Counted from the first letter of the stretch, positions 42,761-52,753 are shown. The stretch: DNA of 64,000 nt from Mycetocola spongiae (GCF_020424085.1 NZ_CP080203.1:2294001-2358000), one strand, 5' to 3'. Notes: generated from the letters alone by a model not told the origin. A program made the numbers and translations.

Positions 42761-42827
42761 GCGCCGCGCGGCACCGCCCGCGGCGCGGCGGCACCCGCGG
42801 AGCAATGGGGCGTCCGCGGCTAGCCAT
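42174..42827 (-). CDS. Lipoprotein, upstream copy of a tandem duplication
   Basis: 217 residues from ATG 42827, which overlaps the end of the hydrolase gene by 8 nt. This start gives a long Arg-rich n-region before the hydrophobic core and lipobox FWAAGC; a later start close to the core is possible. The mature part is almost identical to the copy at 41559. Changes fall in three patches: DWQREDNPI for EWERHDNPL, RSFDHNH for QSFTKNH, and DTIAELNQTTLT for KTLAGVTQTALF. The rest, including PDPVATGKRLRTYWEEQGYT, is unchanged. This pattern fits divergence of binding faces. Confidence 0.78.
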   Translation of the reverse strand: MASRGRPIAPRVPPRRGRCRAAPARSGFRRGSGVCALLLATAFWAAGCGYDTPNATTPSRSESQMIEDALQQREQFWTELDQVQDIIGGDWQREDNPIADFCEDAEHKKYLYSGARLRSEPLPDPVATGKRLRTYWEEQGYTVTERSFDHNHRNAVAENGNGRKIILETDTIAELNQTTLTAETGCFTGDVGVIAHYLAQAVRASQAADPPSPSPEP

Positions 42828-44658
42828 CCTCGGAATCCTCATCGCTCTCCTCCCCGGGCGAATCCGTATTCCAGACCCAGGGCCCCAGCCGAATCCCGGT
42901 AGCATCGCTATCATCGCCCGGGGTGAGATCGTCAAATCTACCCGCGATAATTTTTTTGATGTTCCGGATAACCTCCGTATCGCGGTCTAAATAAGCGCCG
43001 CTATATTTCCCATCGCCCCTCACCTCCGCGTGATGATCGGTCACCGGCAGGAGCACCGTGCCATCGGGCAGGGTGGTGCCATCGGAGCCAAAAATGGTCA
43101 CCCCAAAATCGGGATGCTCCGGGTTCCACCGCATGCTCAGGGCGCGCCCGGTATCGGCCAGGACATCGCCGTGGGCCTCGGTCACAAAGATCCGGCTGGG
43201 CGGAACCCGCAAGCTATTCCCCCGGAACTGTGGCGGGATGCCCGCCGACCCCAGGAAGGTCACCGAACTAATCGGGACCCGGTTCCGGGAGAGGGCATAG
43301 GCGAGCATCGTGGTGCCATAGGAATGGCCAATCACGTTCAGCCGGGTATCCTCGCCCTCGCGCACCGCGGCGATCCCGGCGAGAAGCCGATTAAAGCGGG
43401 GTGCACCCTCCCGGGCCAGCCCCTCGCCGCTCACAGAGATCAGATCCGGGCTCCGGTAGCCCAGGAATAATACGGCAGCCTGATCGTGATCGAGCCCGAT
43501 GATATTTTTCACACCCTGCAGGTAGCCGCCGGGATGCGCGGCCGAACTATTCATGCCGGGTATAAACGTGGAGATATTATGGGCATTATCGAGGTCGCCC
43601 AGCGCGATTGAGACCAGCGGGGGCCCCTCGGCCTGGGGCTCATAGGCGATCAGCCGGCGCGGTGGTTTGACGGTCCTGCCATCACCTTCTTGGAATAGGG
43701 TCCAGAGCTCATCGAGATCGGCGAGGCGCTCGCGCAGCGCATTACGCTCCTGGATGAGGCGTATCTGCTCGGGGGTCTCCGGGGTGATGCTGGCCCCCGC
43801 GGGGGTGGTGATGATGAGCCCGTCCAGCTCCGCGAGCCGGTCCGTGAGCGCCTCGTGGTCGCGGGTGAGGGCCAGTACATTGGCCTCGTCCCGGACCCGA
43901 AACGGCACGCCATTTAGATTGCCCACAAAATGGGGCGACGCATGGAGCAGGCGCTGGACCAGATCCTCCGGGAGCTGCGGCCAGAGCGTCGCCACCTCCG
44001 CGGCCGTGAGTGAATCAAGATACTCGCGGATCTGCGGCTCGGAGCAGTATCCCAGCGCCGCGGTGAGGGCCGCCGGGGTCAGGGTCGAGGGGGCGACCCC
44101 GGCTATCGAACCCACCCGGCCCAGCGCGGCCCAGGAATCCGGGAGCAGGTCGTGGATCCTATTCTCACAGGTGGCCTCGACCTCGTGTCGATGCTTGGCG
44201 ACGCGCTCCAGCTCACGATCGGCGGCGGCATATTCCGCCCGCCCCGCGAGCATGGGCCCCGGACCCGTGGCGGGGGTATTGGGCATATACAGGCATTCCC
44301 CCCGGGACTGCATCACCCGCAGGGCCGCCCGATAATCCTCGAGTGCGGAGTCCCGGCGCAGCTTCAGCATGCGCGCCTCCCAGACAATATCCTCAAGCGC
44401 GCGTGCACACGTGCGAAGCGCCTCGCCGGCCTCCCGTTCGCGCTCGGCCCGGGCCACCAGGGCGTGTTGCTGGGCTGCTATCCGGGCCCTCCAGTGCTCG
44501 CTCCCGGGACCGGTCCAGACGATGGCCGAGTGCACAATCACCTGCGCCAGGATGGTGATCGGGGCGACGAGGTCCTCGGCCTCCCGGATCAGCCTATGGG
44601 CCGTCTGGGCCAGCTCCTCAAAATCTCCCGCCTCCGGCTCGCTATCCGGCCACCCCAT
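42820..44658 (-). CDS. DUF1023-type alpha/beta hydrolase with WXG-like N-terminus (probable type VII effector)
   Basis: 612 residues from ATG 44658, in TAATG overlap with the gene before it. No signal peptide. Residues 1-110 are helical with WTGPGSEHWRARIAAQQHAL, a W-x-G hairpin as in WXG100 proteins. A helical middle (110-320) leads to a DUF1023-like hydrolase domain (about 350-560): SIALGDLDNAHNISTFIPGM, nucleophile GHSYGTT (Ser about 443) and TDHHAEVRGDGKYSGAYLDR with late His. The tail is acidic (EESDEDSEDG). DUF1023 hydrolases accompany type VII secretion in Actinobacteria. A small helical partner precedes and two lipoproteins follow. No secretion ATPase is in the window. Confidence 0.82.
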   Translation of the reverse strand: MGWPDSEPEAGDFEELAQTAHRLIREAEDLVAPITILAQVIVHSAIVWTGPGSEHWRARIAAQQHALVARAEREREAGEALRTCARALEDIVWEARMLKLRRDSALEDYRAALRVMQSRGECLYMPNTPATGPGPMLAGRAEYAAADRELERVAKHRHEVEATCENRIHDLLPDSWAALGRVGSIAGVAPSTLTPAALTAALGYCSEPQIREYLDSLTAAEVATLWPQLPEDLVQRLLHASPHFVGNLNGVPFRVRDEANVLALTRDHEALTDRLAELDGLIITTPAGASITPETPEQIRLIQERNALRERLADLDELWTLFQEGDGRTVKPPRRLIAYEPQAEGPPLVSIALGDLDNAHNISTFIPGMNSSAAHPGGYLQGVKNIIGLDHDQAAVLFLGYRSPDLISVSGEGLAREGAPRFNRLLAGIAAVREGEDTRLNVIGHSYGTTMLAYALSRNRVPISSVTFLGSAGIPPQFRGNSLRVPPSRIFVTEAHGDVLADTGRALSMRWNPEHPDFGVTIFGSDGTTLPDGTVLLPVTDHHAEVRGDGKYSGAYLDRDTEVIRNIKKIIAGRFDDLTPGDDSDATGIRLGPWVWNTDSPGEESDEDSEDG

Positions 44659-44933
44659 TAGCCGCTCGCCTCCGCCTGATTGGCCACATCGCGATCGCGT
44701 TGCAGATAGTACGTCACGGCGGCCCCGCCCTCCATCCACAGGGCGGTGATGGTCTCGGTGCTCGTGGCGGTCTCGCGACGGCGCCAGGCCAAAAACTCCG
44801 CTAGAGCGCTCACCACGCCTTCGCTCCGGGAGGGATAGCCATCGCCCAGCCCGCCCCCGCCCAGCACGTCCAGAACGGAGCTTAGCCCCCCGAGCACCCC
44901 CGCCAGCCCGTCCGTATTCACCTCAAATTTCAT
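44658..44933 (-). CDS. Small helical partner protein (WXG100-size)
   Basis: 91 residues, the length of ESAT-6/WXG100 proteins. MKFEVNTDGLAGVLGGLSSV at the start resembles the beginning of T7SS small partners, followed by a Gly turn (LGGGGLGDGYP) and helices around FLAWRRRETATSTETITALW. A canonical W-x-G is absent. The stop overlaps the hydrolase start (TAATG), so the two products are made together and probably pair for secretion. Confidence 0.72.
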   Translation of the reverse strand: MKFEVNTDGLAGVLGGLSSVLDVLGGGGLGDGYPSRSEGVVSALAEFLAWRRRETATSTETITALWMEGGAAVTYYLQRDRDVANQAEASG

Positions 44934-45285
44934 CCCGCCCTCCCGGAATACTCACGCACCGGCCCCGTGCCGGTGGTGGACCAGGGTACGCGCGATACCC
45001 CAAAAATCCCGCCGATCCGCGGAGGCCATATCGGAGAGGCACGCGGTTCCCGGGGCAAAATCCGGGAGTGGAGGCGGCCGCGAAGGTTGTTAAATCCCCG
45101 TTCGGGGCGACTATTTGGGAGAGGCGGCGCGCGGGGGCACGCGCCGCGGGGCCCCCTCGGCCCGGGGGCACCCTCGGGCCGCGATTGTCCGCGATGATGC
45201 GTTCTCGGCGGCACACTACCCGCCCGGAAACGGACAACGGGCCGGCCGCCGCGGCGGCCGACCCGTGTCGGAGAGGGGATGGTGC
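44934..45285. other. Non-coding spacer between purL and the hydrolase locus
   Basis: 352 nt without a supportable gene. A perfect 18-nt palindrome CGGCCGCCGCGGCGGCCG (45243-45260) lies 26 nt past the purL stop and may end purL transcription, although no T-run follows. The other end should hold the promoter for the small partner gene at 44933. Confidence 0.5.
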
Positions 45286-47598
45286 CTAGGCGAAGTGCTT
45301 CGGCAGCGTCTCGGTATGCGAGGTGCGCAGCTCGTCCAGGCCCACCGTGAAGAGGTCCTGGAACTCAAGGGTCTGCGAGGTGGCATCGGTCACGCCCACG
45401 CGCAGCACCGGATACTCGCGACCGGCGCACAGGCCCCGGAAACGCACGTCATCCTCGCGGCGCACGGAGACCAGCACGCGGCCCGTGGACTCCGAGAACA
45501 TCGCGGTGGTGATGTCTACGCCATCGCGCTCCATGATCTCGCCAAACCAGATCCGGGCACCCACGCCGAAGCGCAGCACACCCTCGGCCAGGGCCTGCGC
45601 GAGTCCACCATCGGAGAGGTCATGGGCCGAACCCACCAGACCCTGCGCGGCGGCGGCCTGCATCAGGCCACCGAGGTTTACCTCGGCCGCGAGGTCCACC
45701 ACGGGCGGGGTACCGCCGAGGTGATCGTGCACGGTGCCGGCCCAGGCCGAGCCCGAGAGCTCCTCCCGGGTCACGCCCAGCAGGTACAGGTTTTCGCCGT
45801 CATCCTGCCAGCCGCTCGGGGTGCGGTGGGCCACATCCTCGATCACGCCGAGCACACCCACCACGGGGGTCGGGAAGATCGGGGTATCGCCGGTCTGGTT
45901 ATAAAACGAGACGTTTCCGCCGGTAACCGGGATGCCCATTTCCAGGCACGCATCGGAGAGTCCGGCCACGGCCTCGGAGAACTGCCACATCACCTCGGGG
46001 TTCTCGGGGGAACCGAAGTTGAGGCAGTCGGTCACGGCGGCCGGGGTGGCGCCGGTGACGGAGACGTTGCGATAGGCCTCGGCGAGGGCCAGCTGGGCTC
46101 CCTGGCGGGGGTCGAGCTGGCAGTAACGACCGTTGGCATCGGTGGCGATCGCGATGCCGAGGCCGCTCTCCTCGTCCACGCGGATCATTCCACCGTCATC
46201 GGGGAAGGACAGCGCGGTATTGCCCAGCACGTAATAGTCGTACTGATCGGTGATCCAGGACTTATCCGCCTGATTGGGCGAGGATACGAGGGACAGGAAC
46301 TGCTCGCGCAGCTCGGCGCCCTCGGTGGCGCGGGGCAGGGCCTCGGCGCGATCGGCGCGCAGCGCGTCGATCCAGGTGGGATAGGCCACGGGACGGTCAT
46401 AGACCGGGCCGTCCACGGCCACGGTGCTCGGGTCCACGTTGACGATTTCCTCGCCGTGCCAGTTGATGATCAGGCGGCCGGTATCGGTCACCTCGCCCAT
46501 CACGGAGGTCTCGACGTCCCATTTTGCGGCCACGGCCAGGAAGGCGTCAAGCTTCTCGGGGGTCACCACGGCCATCATGCGCTCCTGCGATTCCGACATG
46601 AGGATTTCCTCGGGCGTCAGATTCGGGTTGCGCAGCAGGGTATTGCTCAGCTCGATGAACATTCCGCCATCGCCATTGGCCGCGAGCTCGCTCGTGGCGC
46701 AGGAGATTCCGGCGGCGCCGAGGTCCTGGATACCCTCGACCAGCTCATCGCGATACATTTCGAGACAGCACTCGATCAGCACCTTCTCGGCGAAGGGGTC
46801 ACCCACCTGCACCGCGGGGCGCTTGGAGGGGCCGTCCTCCTCGAAGGCCACGGAGGAGAGGATCGAGGCCCCGCCGATGCCATCGGCACCCGTGCGGGCA
46901 CCAAAGAGGACCACCTTATTGCCCACGCCCGAGGCATTGGCCAGGTGCAGGTCCTCGTGCCGCAGGACACCCACGGCGAGGGCGTTTACCAGCGGGTTGC
47001 CCTGATATACCGGATCAAAAATGGTCTCGCCGCCGATATTGGGCAGGCCCAGGCAGTTGCCGTAGAAGGAGATGCCGCCGGTCACACCGTGCATCACGCG
47101 CGCGGTATCGGGGTGATCGATCTTTCCGAAGCGCAGCTGATCCATGATCGCCACGGGGCGTGCACCCATCGAGATGATGTCGCGGACGATTCCACCCACT
47201 CCGGTGGCGGCGCCCTGGAACGGCTCAATATAGCTCGGGGAGTTATGGCTCTCGACCTTAAAGGTCACGGCCCAACCCTGGCCCACGTCCACAACACCGG
47301 CGTTCTCGCCCATGCCAACCATGAGGTTTTTGGTCATCTCGGGGGTGACCTTTTTGCCAAACTGGCGCAGGTAGTTTTTGCTCGACTTATAGGAGCAGTG
47401 CTCGCTCCACATGACCGAGTACATGGCTAGCTCGCCCGAGGTGGGGCGGCGGCCGAGGATCTCGCGGATTTTTGCGTATTCGTTATCCGCGAGGCCAAGA
47501 GCGGCATAGGGCTGCTCGTGCTCCGGGGTGGCGATCGCATTGGCGACGGTATCGGCCACGGCGGCCGAGGATTCTACGGGGGTGGGAATAGCGGTCAC
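45286..47598 (-). CDS. purL: Phosphoribosylformylglycinamidine synthase subunit PurL
   Basis: 770 residues from GTG 47598 ([10 protein letters not shown]), with GAGGAGA about 12 nt upstream; ATG 47637 would add 13 residues. It is the small PurL type that needs PurS and PurQ, both found at 49898-50856. Motifs: [20 protein letters not shown] and [14 protein letters not shown] (ATP/FGAR site), VKVESHNSP-like [20 protein letters not shown] and [16 protein letters not shown]. It catalyses FGAR + Gln + ATP to FGAM in de novo purine synthesis. Single gene on the minus strand, about 2.2 kb away from purQS. Confidence 0.97.
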   Translation of the reverse strand: MTAIPTPVESSAAVADTVANAIATPEHEQPYAALGLADNEYAKIREILGRRPTSGELAMYSVMWSEHCSYKSSKNYLRQFGKKVTPEMTKNLMVGMGENAGVVDVGQGWAVTFKVESHNSPSYIEPFQGAATGVGGIVRDIISMGARPVAIMDQLRFGKIDHPDTARVMHGVTGGISFYGNCLGLPNIGGETIFDPVYQGNPLVNALAVGVLRHEDLHLANASGVGNKVVLFGARTGADGIGGASILSSVAFEEDGPSKRPAVQVGDPFAEKVLIECCLEMYRDELVEGIQDLGAAGISCATSELAANGDGGMFIELSNTLLRNPNLTPEEILMSESQERMMAVVTPEKLDAFLAVAAKWDVETSVMGEVTDTGRLIINWHGEEIVNVDPSTVAVDGPVYDRPVAYPTWIDALRADRAEALPRATEGAELREQFLSLVSSPNQADKSWITDQYDYYVLGNTALSFPDDGGMIRVDEESGLGIAIATDANGRYCQLDPRQGAQLALAEAYRNVSVTGATPAAVTDCLNFGSPENPEVMWQFSEAVAGLSDACLEMGIPVTGGNVSFYNQTGDTPIFPTPVVGVLGVIEDVAHRTPSGWQDDGENLYLLGVTREELSGSAWAGTVHDHLGGTPPVVDLAAEVNLGGLMQAAAAQGLVGSAHDLSDGGLAQALAEGVLRFGVGARIWFGEIMERDGVDITTAMFSESTGRVLVSVRREDDVRFRGLCAGREYPVLRVGVTDATSQTLEFQDLFTVGLDELRTSHTETLPKHFA

Positions 47599-47777
47599 GG
47601 GTGTCGATTTCTCCTCGAAGCAGCTGATGCCGGACATCTCCCATCCTAAGGGGTTTTGCGAGGGGCCAGGCATCGCGCCCGATGGGGCCGGACGCGAGGA
47701 TGAAACCCACTCATCCGGATGATGTAGATCGCCGGAAATCACGCCGGCCGGGCGCGTGTGCCTGCTACCGTTCGAGC

Positions 47778-48854
47778 ATGGGAAATATGCTGATGCTGGG
47801 TGTGATTGCGCTGCTCGTGGGCGGTTTCCTCGCCGTGATACTGATGGTGCCGTTTATCGCGCTGAGCTATCGCCGGCACGGGAGGCTGTCGTTTTGGCGC
47901 GCGGTGGGCTGGCTTGCGCTGCTGATCTATTTTTTCGCGATCTGGACCTATACCCTGCTGCCGCTGCCCGAGACCGATACCTATCGGGCCTCCGGGACCC
48001 AGCTGATCCCGCTCGAGAGCGTGCGCGATATCCGAAATTATGCACACGGTTCGGTGGGTCAGCTGCTGCGCAATGAGGCCGTGCAACAGGTGGCCCTGAA
48101 CGTGCTGCTGTTTATGCCGCTGGGATTTTTGATCCGCACGCTGTTTCGGCGCGGCTTTATCATCGCCACCCTCTCCGGTTTTGCCCTCTCCCTGCTGGTC
48201 GAGCTCACCCAGCTCACCGCCGTATGGGGCCTGTTCCCGCGCCCGTATCGCGTATTTGATGTGGATGATCTGCTGGCCAATACCCTCGGCGCGCTCCTCG
48301 GTTCCCTCGTGGCATTCCTCTTTGTGGGCTTTGCCCGGCGCGAGGAAGGCACGCGGAGCGAGCCGCGCCGGGTCACCGCCGGCCGGCGCTTCCTCGGGAT
48401 GCTGTGTGACTTCATGTTTGTGAGCCTGCTGGGGTTCCTGCTGGTGATCGGCTGGCGGCTCTACCGCGGGCTGGTGCTGGGGATGAGCGTGGAGGCGATC
48501 AACGACGGTACCGAGTGGATCTTTGGGCTGGCCATCCCGCTCGGCATCCAGCTGCTGTGGGTGCTGCTGCGCGGCACCACGGTGGGGGAGAGCGCCGTGC
48601 TGCTCGCGCCGCGCTATGGCCGGGTTCCGATTGCCCTGGCCCGGCCGCTGCGCTTTATCTTTGGAATCGGCGGCTATACGGTGCTCACCGCCCTGGATAC
48701 CCCGGTGACCGCGCTGATCGTGCCGCTATTTGTGTTGGCCTCGATCATCGCCGTCTGGGCCACCACCGATCGTCGCGGGCTGGCCTGTGCGCTCTCGGGC
48801 AGCACGGTCGTGGACGCGCGGCTCGGCGCGGGGGAGCCGGTCCCCACGCGCTAG
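47778..48854 (+). CDS. VanZ-RDD fusion membrane protein
   Basis: 358 residues. N-terminal VanZ-like domain (about 1-195): four helices with [30 protein letters not shown] and [20 protein letters not shown] leading to the [15 protein letters not shown] signature. C-terminal RDD-like domain (about 205-330): [20 protein letters not shown] with the conserved Arg/Asp, and [17 protein letters not shown] before the last helices. VanZ proteins can lower binding of lipoglycopeptides; RDD proteins are poorly understood, some linked to ion transport. The fusion is known in Microbacteriaceae-like genomes. The start ATG 47778 lacks a strong ribosome-binding site. Confidence 0.85.
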   Translation: MGNMLMLGVIALLVGGFLAVILMVPFIALSYRRHGRLSFWRAVGWLALLIYFFAIWTYTLLPLPETDTYRASGTQLIPLESVRDIRNYAHGSVGQLLRNEAVQQVALNVLLFMPLGFLIRTLFRRGFIIATLSGFALSLLVELTQLTAVWGLFPRPYRVFDVDDLLANTLGALLGSLVAFLFVGFARREEGTRSEPRRVTAGRRFLGMLCDFMFVSLLGFLLVIGWRLYRGLVLGMSVEAINDGTEWIFGLAIPLGIQLLWVLLRGTTVGESAVLLAPRYGRVPIALARPLRFIFGIGGYTVLTALDTPVTALIVPLFVLASIIAVWATTDRRGLACALSGSTVVDARLGAGEPVPTR

Positions 48855-48998
48855 GGCCCCCGGCGCAGAATGGGAATCTGCTGGGGGAACGATCAAGATT
48901 CCCGGCGGCGGATAGGGCGAGGCACCCGGGCGGTGCATCCTAGAAAACGTGACGCTTTCGCCCCTCGGCGCGCGGCACGGGAAAGGACGCCGCAACCC

Positions 48999-49847
48999 AT
49001 GAGTCATAGCAAATCCTCGCCGCACCGGGGCGCGCGCCTGGCCCACGCGCTCCGCCCGCTGGGTGATCTGGCGCGCAGCCGCGCGGGGCGGGCACTGGCC
49101 TGGGTATTGCTCCCGGGTTCCGCCCTGATCGCCGGCTATGCGATCTACTACCTGGGCCTGGTCATCCCGCGCGAACCGGTCGCCCCCGGGCTCTTGCCCC
49201 TCACCCCGCTCGGGGATCCCCGGATCACCGCCTCGGTATATGTGCTGGGTGGCGGGCTGGGGGTCGCGGGCGCGGTGCTCGCGGGGGCCCTCGCGGCCAC
49301 GACCGAGGCCACGGGCCCGGATGCGCGGGCCGCCGCAGCGCGGCGTGTGCGCGCAACCGCGCTGCCCCGGCGCCTGGCCGCGGGCGCGCTGGCCGGCGCG
49401 GCGGCGGCGGTGCTGATGCTGCTCGGGGCGGGTTTTGGCGCCGTGGTGGTGCAGGTGGTGATCGGTCAGCCGCTGCTGCTAGGTATTCCCCATACCTGGG
49501 GGATTCTCGCCCGCTGCGCCGCCGTCCTGACGCTCTGGGGCGTGGCCGGTGCCGCGCTCGCGGTGATCCTGCGTTCGCGCCGCACGGCGAGCCTGCTGAT
49601 CCTGCTGGGCGGGGCGGTGGACCTGGGGCTGCGCGCAGCCGCGCTTATGCATCCCGCGCTCGCGCCGCTGGCCCGCCGGCTGCCCTCCTCGCTCAGCGAT
49701 GCCGCGGCGGGGGTCGTGGGCATCGCCGGCCGTCCCGGCGCGGTGAGCACGCTGCTTCCGGGCCCCGTGGCGGCCGCCTGGATCCTCGGCATCACCGTGC
49801 TCATGGTGGGAATTGCCGCCCTGTTCCGCGGGCGCACCCGCGTTTAA
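48999..49847 (+). CDS. Hypothetical multi-pass membrane protein
   Basis: 282 residues from ATG 48999 with AAAGGA 12 nt upstream. Six predicted membrane helices (about 32-55, 75-98, 122-160 as a pair, 170-195, 200-220, 255-277), rich in Ala/Leu/Gly. It resembles an ABC-2-type permease in length and helix spacing, but no adjacent ATPase supports that. No motif recognised. A 19-bp perfect terminator stem begins at its stop codon. Confidence 0.65.
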   Translation: MSHSKSSPHRGARLAHALRPLGDLARSRAGRALAWVLLPGSALIAGYAIYYLGLVIPREPVAPGLLPLTPLGDPRITASVYVLGGGLGVAGAVLAGALAATTEATGPDARAAAARRVRATALPRRLAAGALAGAAAAVLMLLGAGFGAVVVQVVIGQPLLLGIPHTWGILARCAAVLTLWGVAGAALAVILRSRRTASLLILLGGAVDLGLRAAALMHPALAPLARRLPSSLSDAAAGVVGIAGRPGAVSTLLPGPVAAAWILGITVLMVGIAALFRGRTRV

Positions 49848-49887
49848 CGCGCTGCGCGCCCCCGCCGAGGCGGGGGCGCGCAGCGCG
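49848..49887. terminator. Bidirectional hairpin between convergent genes
   Basis: 19-bp perfect stem (cgcgctgcgcgcccccgcc and its complement) with a 2-nt loop, starting right after the TAA of the membrane-protein gene and 11 nt from the purQ stop. No T-run on either side. Confidence 0.7.
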
Positions 49888-49897
49888 AGTGGCGTGC

Positions 49898-50602
49898 CTA
49901 TACGGCGAGCAGCGCCGCGATCGCGGAGTCGAAGAACCCGAGGCCATCGGTACCCGAGCGCATGGCGCCCGCGGTATCGGGTCCAAAGCCGGGCTCCACA
50001 GCGTGCTCGGGGTGCGGCATGAGCCCCACCACATTGCCCGCGGCATTCACGATGCCGGCGATATCGCGCATCGAGCCATTGGGATTGGTCTCAAGATAGC
50101 GGAAGACCACGCGGCCCTCGCCCTCGAGGCGATCCAGCTCCTCATCGGAGGCGATAAATCCGCCCTCACCGTTTTTCAGCGGGATGATGATTTCCTGGCC
50201 CGCGCTGAACGCATTGGTCCATGCGGTATCGGTGGTTTCCACGCTGAGCTTCTGGTCGCGGCGAATAAAATTGCCGCGCTCATTGCGGATCAGGCCGCCG
50301 GGCAGCAGGTGTGCCTCGGTGAGCATCTGGAAACCATTGCAGATTCCGAGGACGGGCATGCCCTTCCCCGCCGCGTCGATGATTTCGCTCATGATGGGGG
50401 CGCGGGCGGCAATCGCGCCGGCGCGCAGATAATCGCCATAGCTAAATCCGCCGGGCAGCACGATGGCGTCCACCCCGCGCAGGTCGTGATCGCCGTGCCA
50501 GAGCTCTACGGCCTCGGCACCCGCGATGCGGATCGCGCGCTGGGCGTCGCGATCATCCAGCGAGCCCGGGAAGGTGACAACGCCGATGCGCGGCGTGGTC
50601 AT
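49898..50602 (-). CDS. purQ: Phosphoribosylformylglycinamidine synthase subunit PurQ (glutaminase)
   Basis: 234 residues, a class I amidotransferase. [20 protein letters not shown] at the start, then [20 protein letters not shown] and the nucleophile loop [19 protein letters not shown] (Cys), with the His-x-Glu pair near the end ([15 protein letters not shown]). It releases ammonia from glutamine for PurL. ATG 50602 overlaps the purS stop (ATGA), so PurS and PurQ are translated together. Confidence 0.97.
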   Translation of the reverse strand: MTTPRIGVVTFPGSLDDRDAQRAIRIAGAEAVELWHGDHDLRGVDAIVLPGGFSYGDYLRAGAIAARAPIMSEIIDAAGKGMPVLGICNGFQMLTEAHLLPGGLIRNERGNFIRRDQKLSVETTDTAWTNAFSAGQEIIIPLKNGEGGFIASDEELDRLEGEGRVVFRYLETNPNGSMRDIAGIVNAAGNVVGLMPHPEHAVEPGFGPDTAGAMRSGTDGLGFFDSAIAALLAV

Positions 50603-50856
50603 ACAGTCGCCTCTTCCACGGAGATGCTGGTGACGTCTTCGATCACCTGATTGGAGAAGATTTCGTCGGCGAGGGTGGCCACATCGGCCAGCACCTGCTC
50701 GGTCACCTCGCCCTCGACGGTGAGTTCAAAGCGCTTGCCGATGCGGACGTCGGTGATGGCACCGTGTCCGAGTCGGCTCAGGGCTCCGGCGACGGCTTTA
50801 CCCTGAGGGTCCAGCAGTTCGGCCTTAGGCATGACTTCTACGATGATTGTGGGCAT
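50599..50856 (-). CDS. purS: Phosphoribosylformylglycinamidine synthase subunit PurS
   Basis: 85 residues, full family length. [20 protein letters not shown] then [20 protein letters not shown] and [10 protein letters not shown] are the PurS beta-alpha-beta core. It bridges PurL and PurQ in the FGAM synthase complex. Ribosome-binding site GGGAGACA upstream. First gene of the purSQ pair; a MarR-type gene on the same strand ends 92 nt upstream. Confidence 0.96.
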   Translation of the reverse strand: MPTIIVEVMPKAELLDPQGKAVAGALSRLGHGAITDVRIGKRFELTVEGEVTEQVLADVATLADEIFSNQVIEDVTSISVEEATV

Positions 50857-50948
50857 CAGTGTCTCCCGGGTGTCAGGGGCGGATACGGTTTTAGTCTAGT
50901 CGGGCCGACGGTAGTTCGCGGACCGCGCCCGGAGGGGGCAGACGCCGG

Positions 50949-51428
50949 TTATTCGGTGCCGATACCGCGACGGCGAAGGAGCCCGGTTTCGAGGCGTTCC
51001 AGGAGGGCGAGCGTATCGCCCACGGTGGCGGTGGCCACCGGTGCGGATGTTTCCGCGGGGGCGAGGGCATCCGCGATCAGCTGGGCCCATTCCTCGCGCA
51101 GGTGCACCAGGTTTTTGGCGGAGGTGGCGGTGGGATAGAGCCGGATATTGCGGCGATCGTTTTCATCGCGTTCCCGGCGCACAAACGCGAGCTGTTCCAG
51201 CTCGCCGAGTGCGGTGCTGAGATTGGCGCGGTGTAGGCCGGTGCCAAGCGCAACGGCGCCGGCCGTGGATCCGGGGTTGCGGTCGATATAGCGCATGACG
51301 TTCCCCGCGCTGGATGTCAGCGTGATATTGGGGGTTTCGCCATCCCGGTGCAGCGTGATTTCTCGGGCGACGGTGACGATCAGATCGGCGAGGTCGGCGA
51401 GATCGTGTGGATTCAGCGCGGGTTCCAT
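50949..51428 (-). CDS. MarR-family regulator of the Bcr/CflA-type pump
   Basis: 159 residues. Winged-helix features: TSSAGNVMRYIDRNPGSTAG, AVALGTGLHRANLSTALGEL (recognition helix) and the wing FVRRERDENDRRNIRLYPT. It is divergent from the MFS gene at 51491 with a 62-nt AT-rich gap holding three CATAAT copies. Control of the pump and of itself is the natural reading. Confidence 0.88.
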   Translation of the reverse strand: MEPALNPHDLADLADLIVTVAREITLHRDGETPNITLTSSAGNVMRYIDRNPGSTAGAVALGTGLHRANLSTALGELEQLAFVRRERDENDRRNIRLYPTATSAKNLVHLREEWAQLIADALAPAETSAPVATATVGDTLALLERLETGLLRRRGIGTE

Positions 51429-51443
51429 GCCCCAAGTCTATGC

Positions 51444-51474
51444 CATAATATGAACATAATTATAAAAACATAAT
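51444..51474. promoter_or_regulatory. AT-rich divergent operator with CATAAT repeats
   Basis: CATAAT at 51444, 51455 and 51469, and the palindrome ATAATTAT within, in the 62-nt gap between the MarR gene and the pump gene. The base composition contrasts sharply with the flanks. Confidence 0.6.
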
Positions 51475-51490
51475 CAATATGGAGTGATAC

Positions 51491-52753
51491 GTGAAGTCCC
51501 AATCCCCCGAAGCCGGTTTTGCCGCGGAGCCCGATTCATCCACCCCGCCCCGGGCCACGGCCCCCGATCGGCTCGGCGGCGGCCTGCTGATTATGCTCGC
51601 GCTGCTCTCGGCGCTGGCCCCGTTTGCCATCGACCTCTATCTGCCCGCCTTCCCCGAAATGGTCGGCAGCCTCGGCACCACGGCCACCGGCGTGCAGCTC
51701 ACGCTGACGGCATTCCTGCTGGGCCTCGCCCTGGGACAGCTGGTATTTGGGCCGCTTTCGGATCGTATTGGGCGACGCCTGCCCCTGATTATTGGTGCGC
51801 TCCTGTGTGTGCTGGCCAGCGCACTGGCCGCGCTGTCTCCCAACGTGGAGGTGCTGATTGCCGCCCGCGTGATCCAGGGGCTGACAGGTGCCGCCGGAAT
51901 GGTCATCGGCCGCGCGATCATCGCCGATCTTGCGGTGGGAGCCGCCGCCGCGCGCGGCCTGAACCTGATGATGATCGTGGGCGGCATCGCCCCCGTGATC
52001 GGTCCCGTCGCCGGGAGCCTCCTCGTGGGGCCGCTCGGCTGGCGCGGGCTGCTCTGGGTGGTCGCGGGATTGGCCGTGCTGATGCTTCTTGCGGTGATTT
52101 TTGGGGTTCCCGAGTCCCATGGGGCGGCCAAACGCCGGGCCCTGATCGCGGGGCGCCACCTCACCGGGTCCCCGTATCGGGCCCTCGTCTCGCGGAGCTA
52201 TCTGGGTTATACGCTGGTTTTTGCGCTGAGCTTTGCGGCATTTATGGGATATATCGCGGCGTCACCGTTCATTTATCAGACCATGATGGGCTTCGGCCCG
52301 GTGGCCTATGGGCTGAGCTTCGCGGCAAATGCGGCCGGGATTGCGGTATTCAGCGGCGTCTCGGCGAGGCTCACGGCGACGCGTTCCGTGCGCTCGCTGC
52401 TGGGCGTGGGCCTGGTCATGATCCTGATCGGCGGGCTCGCCGTGCTCCTGATCGCGCTCACCGGGGTACCCCCGATCACGCTGCTCCTGCCGCTATTTAT
52501 CATGGTGGCGGGGATGGGCTTCATCTTTGGCAATGCCACCGCGCTCGCGCTGGATGCCGCACCCGGAGCCAGCGGCACCGGATCGGCCATCCTCGGATTT
52601 TTGCAATACGTCCTGGGGGCGCTGGTATCCGGGCTGGTGGGCCTGGCCGGCGAGACCAGCGCCCTGCCGCTGGGGCTGGTGATGTTCGCGAGCGCCGTGC
52701 TCGCGGTGGCAGCCTTCCTGCTCGCGGGGCCCCGCCGCACGCCCGCGCGCTAG
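51491..52753 (+). CDS. Bcr/CflA-type multidrug MFS transporter
   Basis: 420 residues from GTG 51491 with TGGAG upstream. Twelve membrane helices (DHA1/Bcr-CflA length). LSALAPFAIDLYLPAFPEMV is the Bcr/CflA start with its Asp in helix 1. Motif A is GPLSDRIGRRLPLI, and VIQGLTGAAGMVIGRAIIAD and GGIAPVIGPVAGSLL (motif C) follow. Drug export by proton antiport is expected. Divergent from a MarR gene. Confidence 0.92.
   Translation: MKSQSPEAGFAAEPDSSTPPRATAPDRLGGGLLIMLALLSALAPFAIDLYLPAFPEMVGSLGTTATGVQLTLTAFLLGLALGQLVFGPLSDRIGRRLPLIIGALLCVLASALAALSPNVEVLIAARVIQGLTGAAGMVIGRAIIADLAVGAAAARGLNLMMIVGGIAPVIGPVAGSLLVGPLGWRGLLWVVAGLAVLMLLAVIFGVPESHGAAKRRALIAGRHLTGSPYRALVSRSYLGYTLVFALSFAAFMGYIAASPFIYQTMMGFGPVAYGLSFAANAAGIAVFSGVSARLTATRSVRSLLGVGLVMILIGGLAVLLIALTGVPPITLLLPLFIMVAGMGFIFGNATALALDAAPGASGTGSAILGFLQYVLGALVSGLVGLAGETSALPLGLVMFASAVLAVAAFLLAGPRRTPAR

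Noticed and set aside
44923-45237. 104-codon frame upstream of the small helical partner
   Set aside because: Arg/Pro-rich, no start signal, and it would cover the promoter of the hydrolase locus.
45115-47430. 771-codon frame on the plus strand
   Set aside because: Antisense shadow of purL, which has every expected motif on the minus strand.
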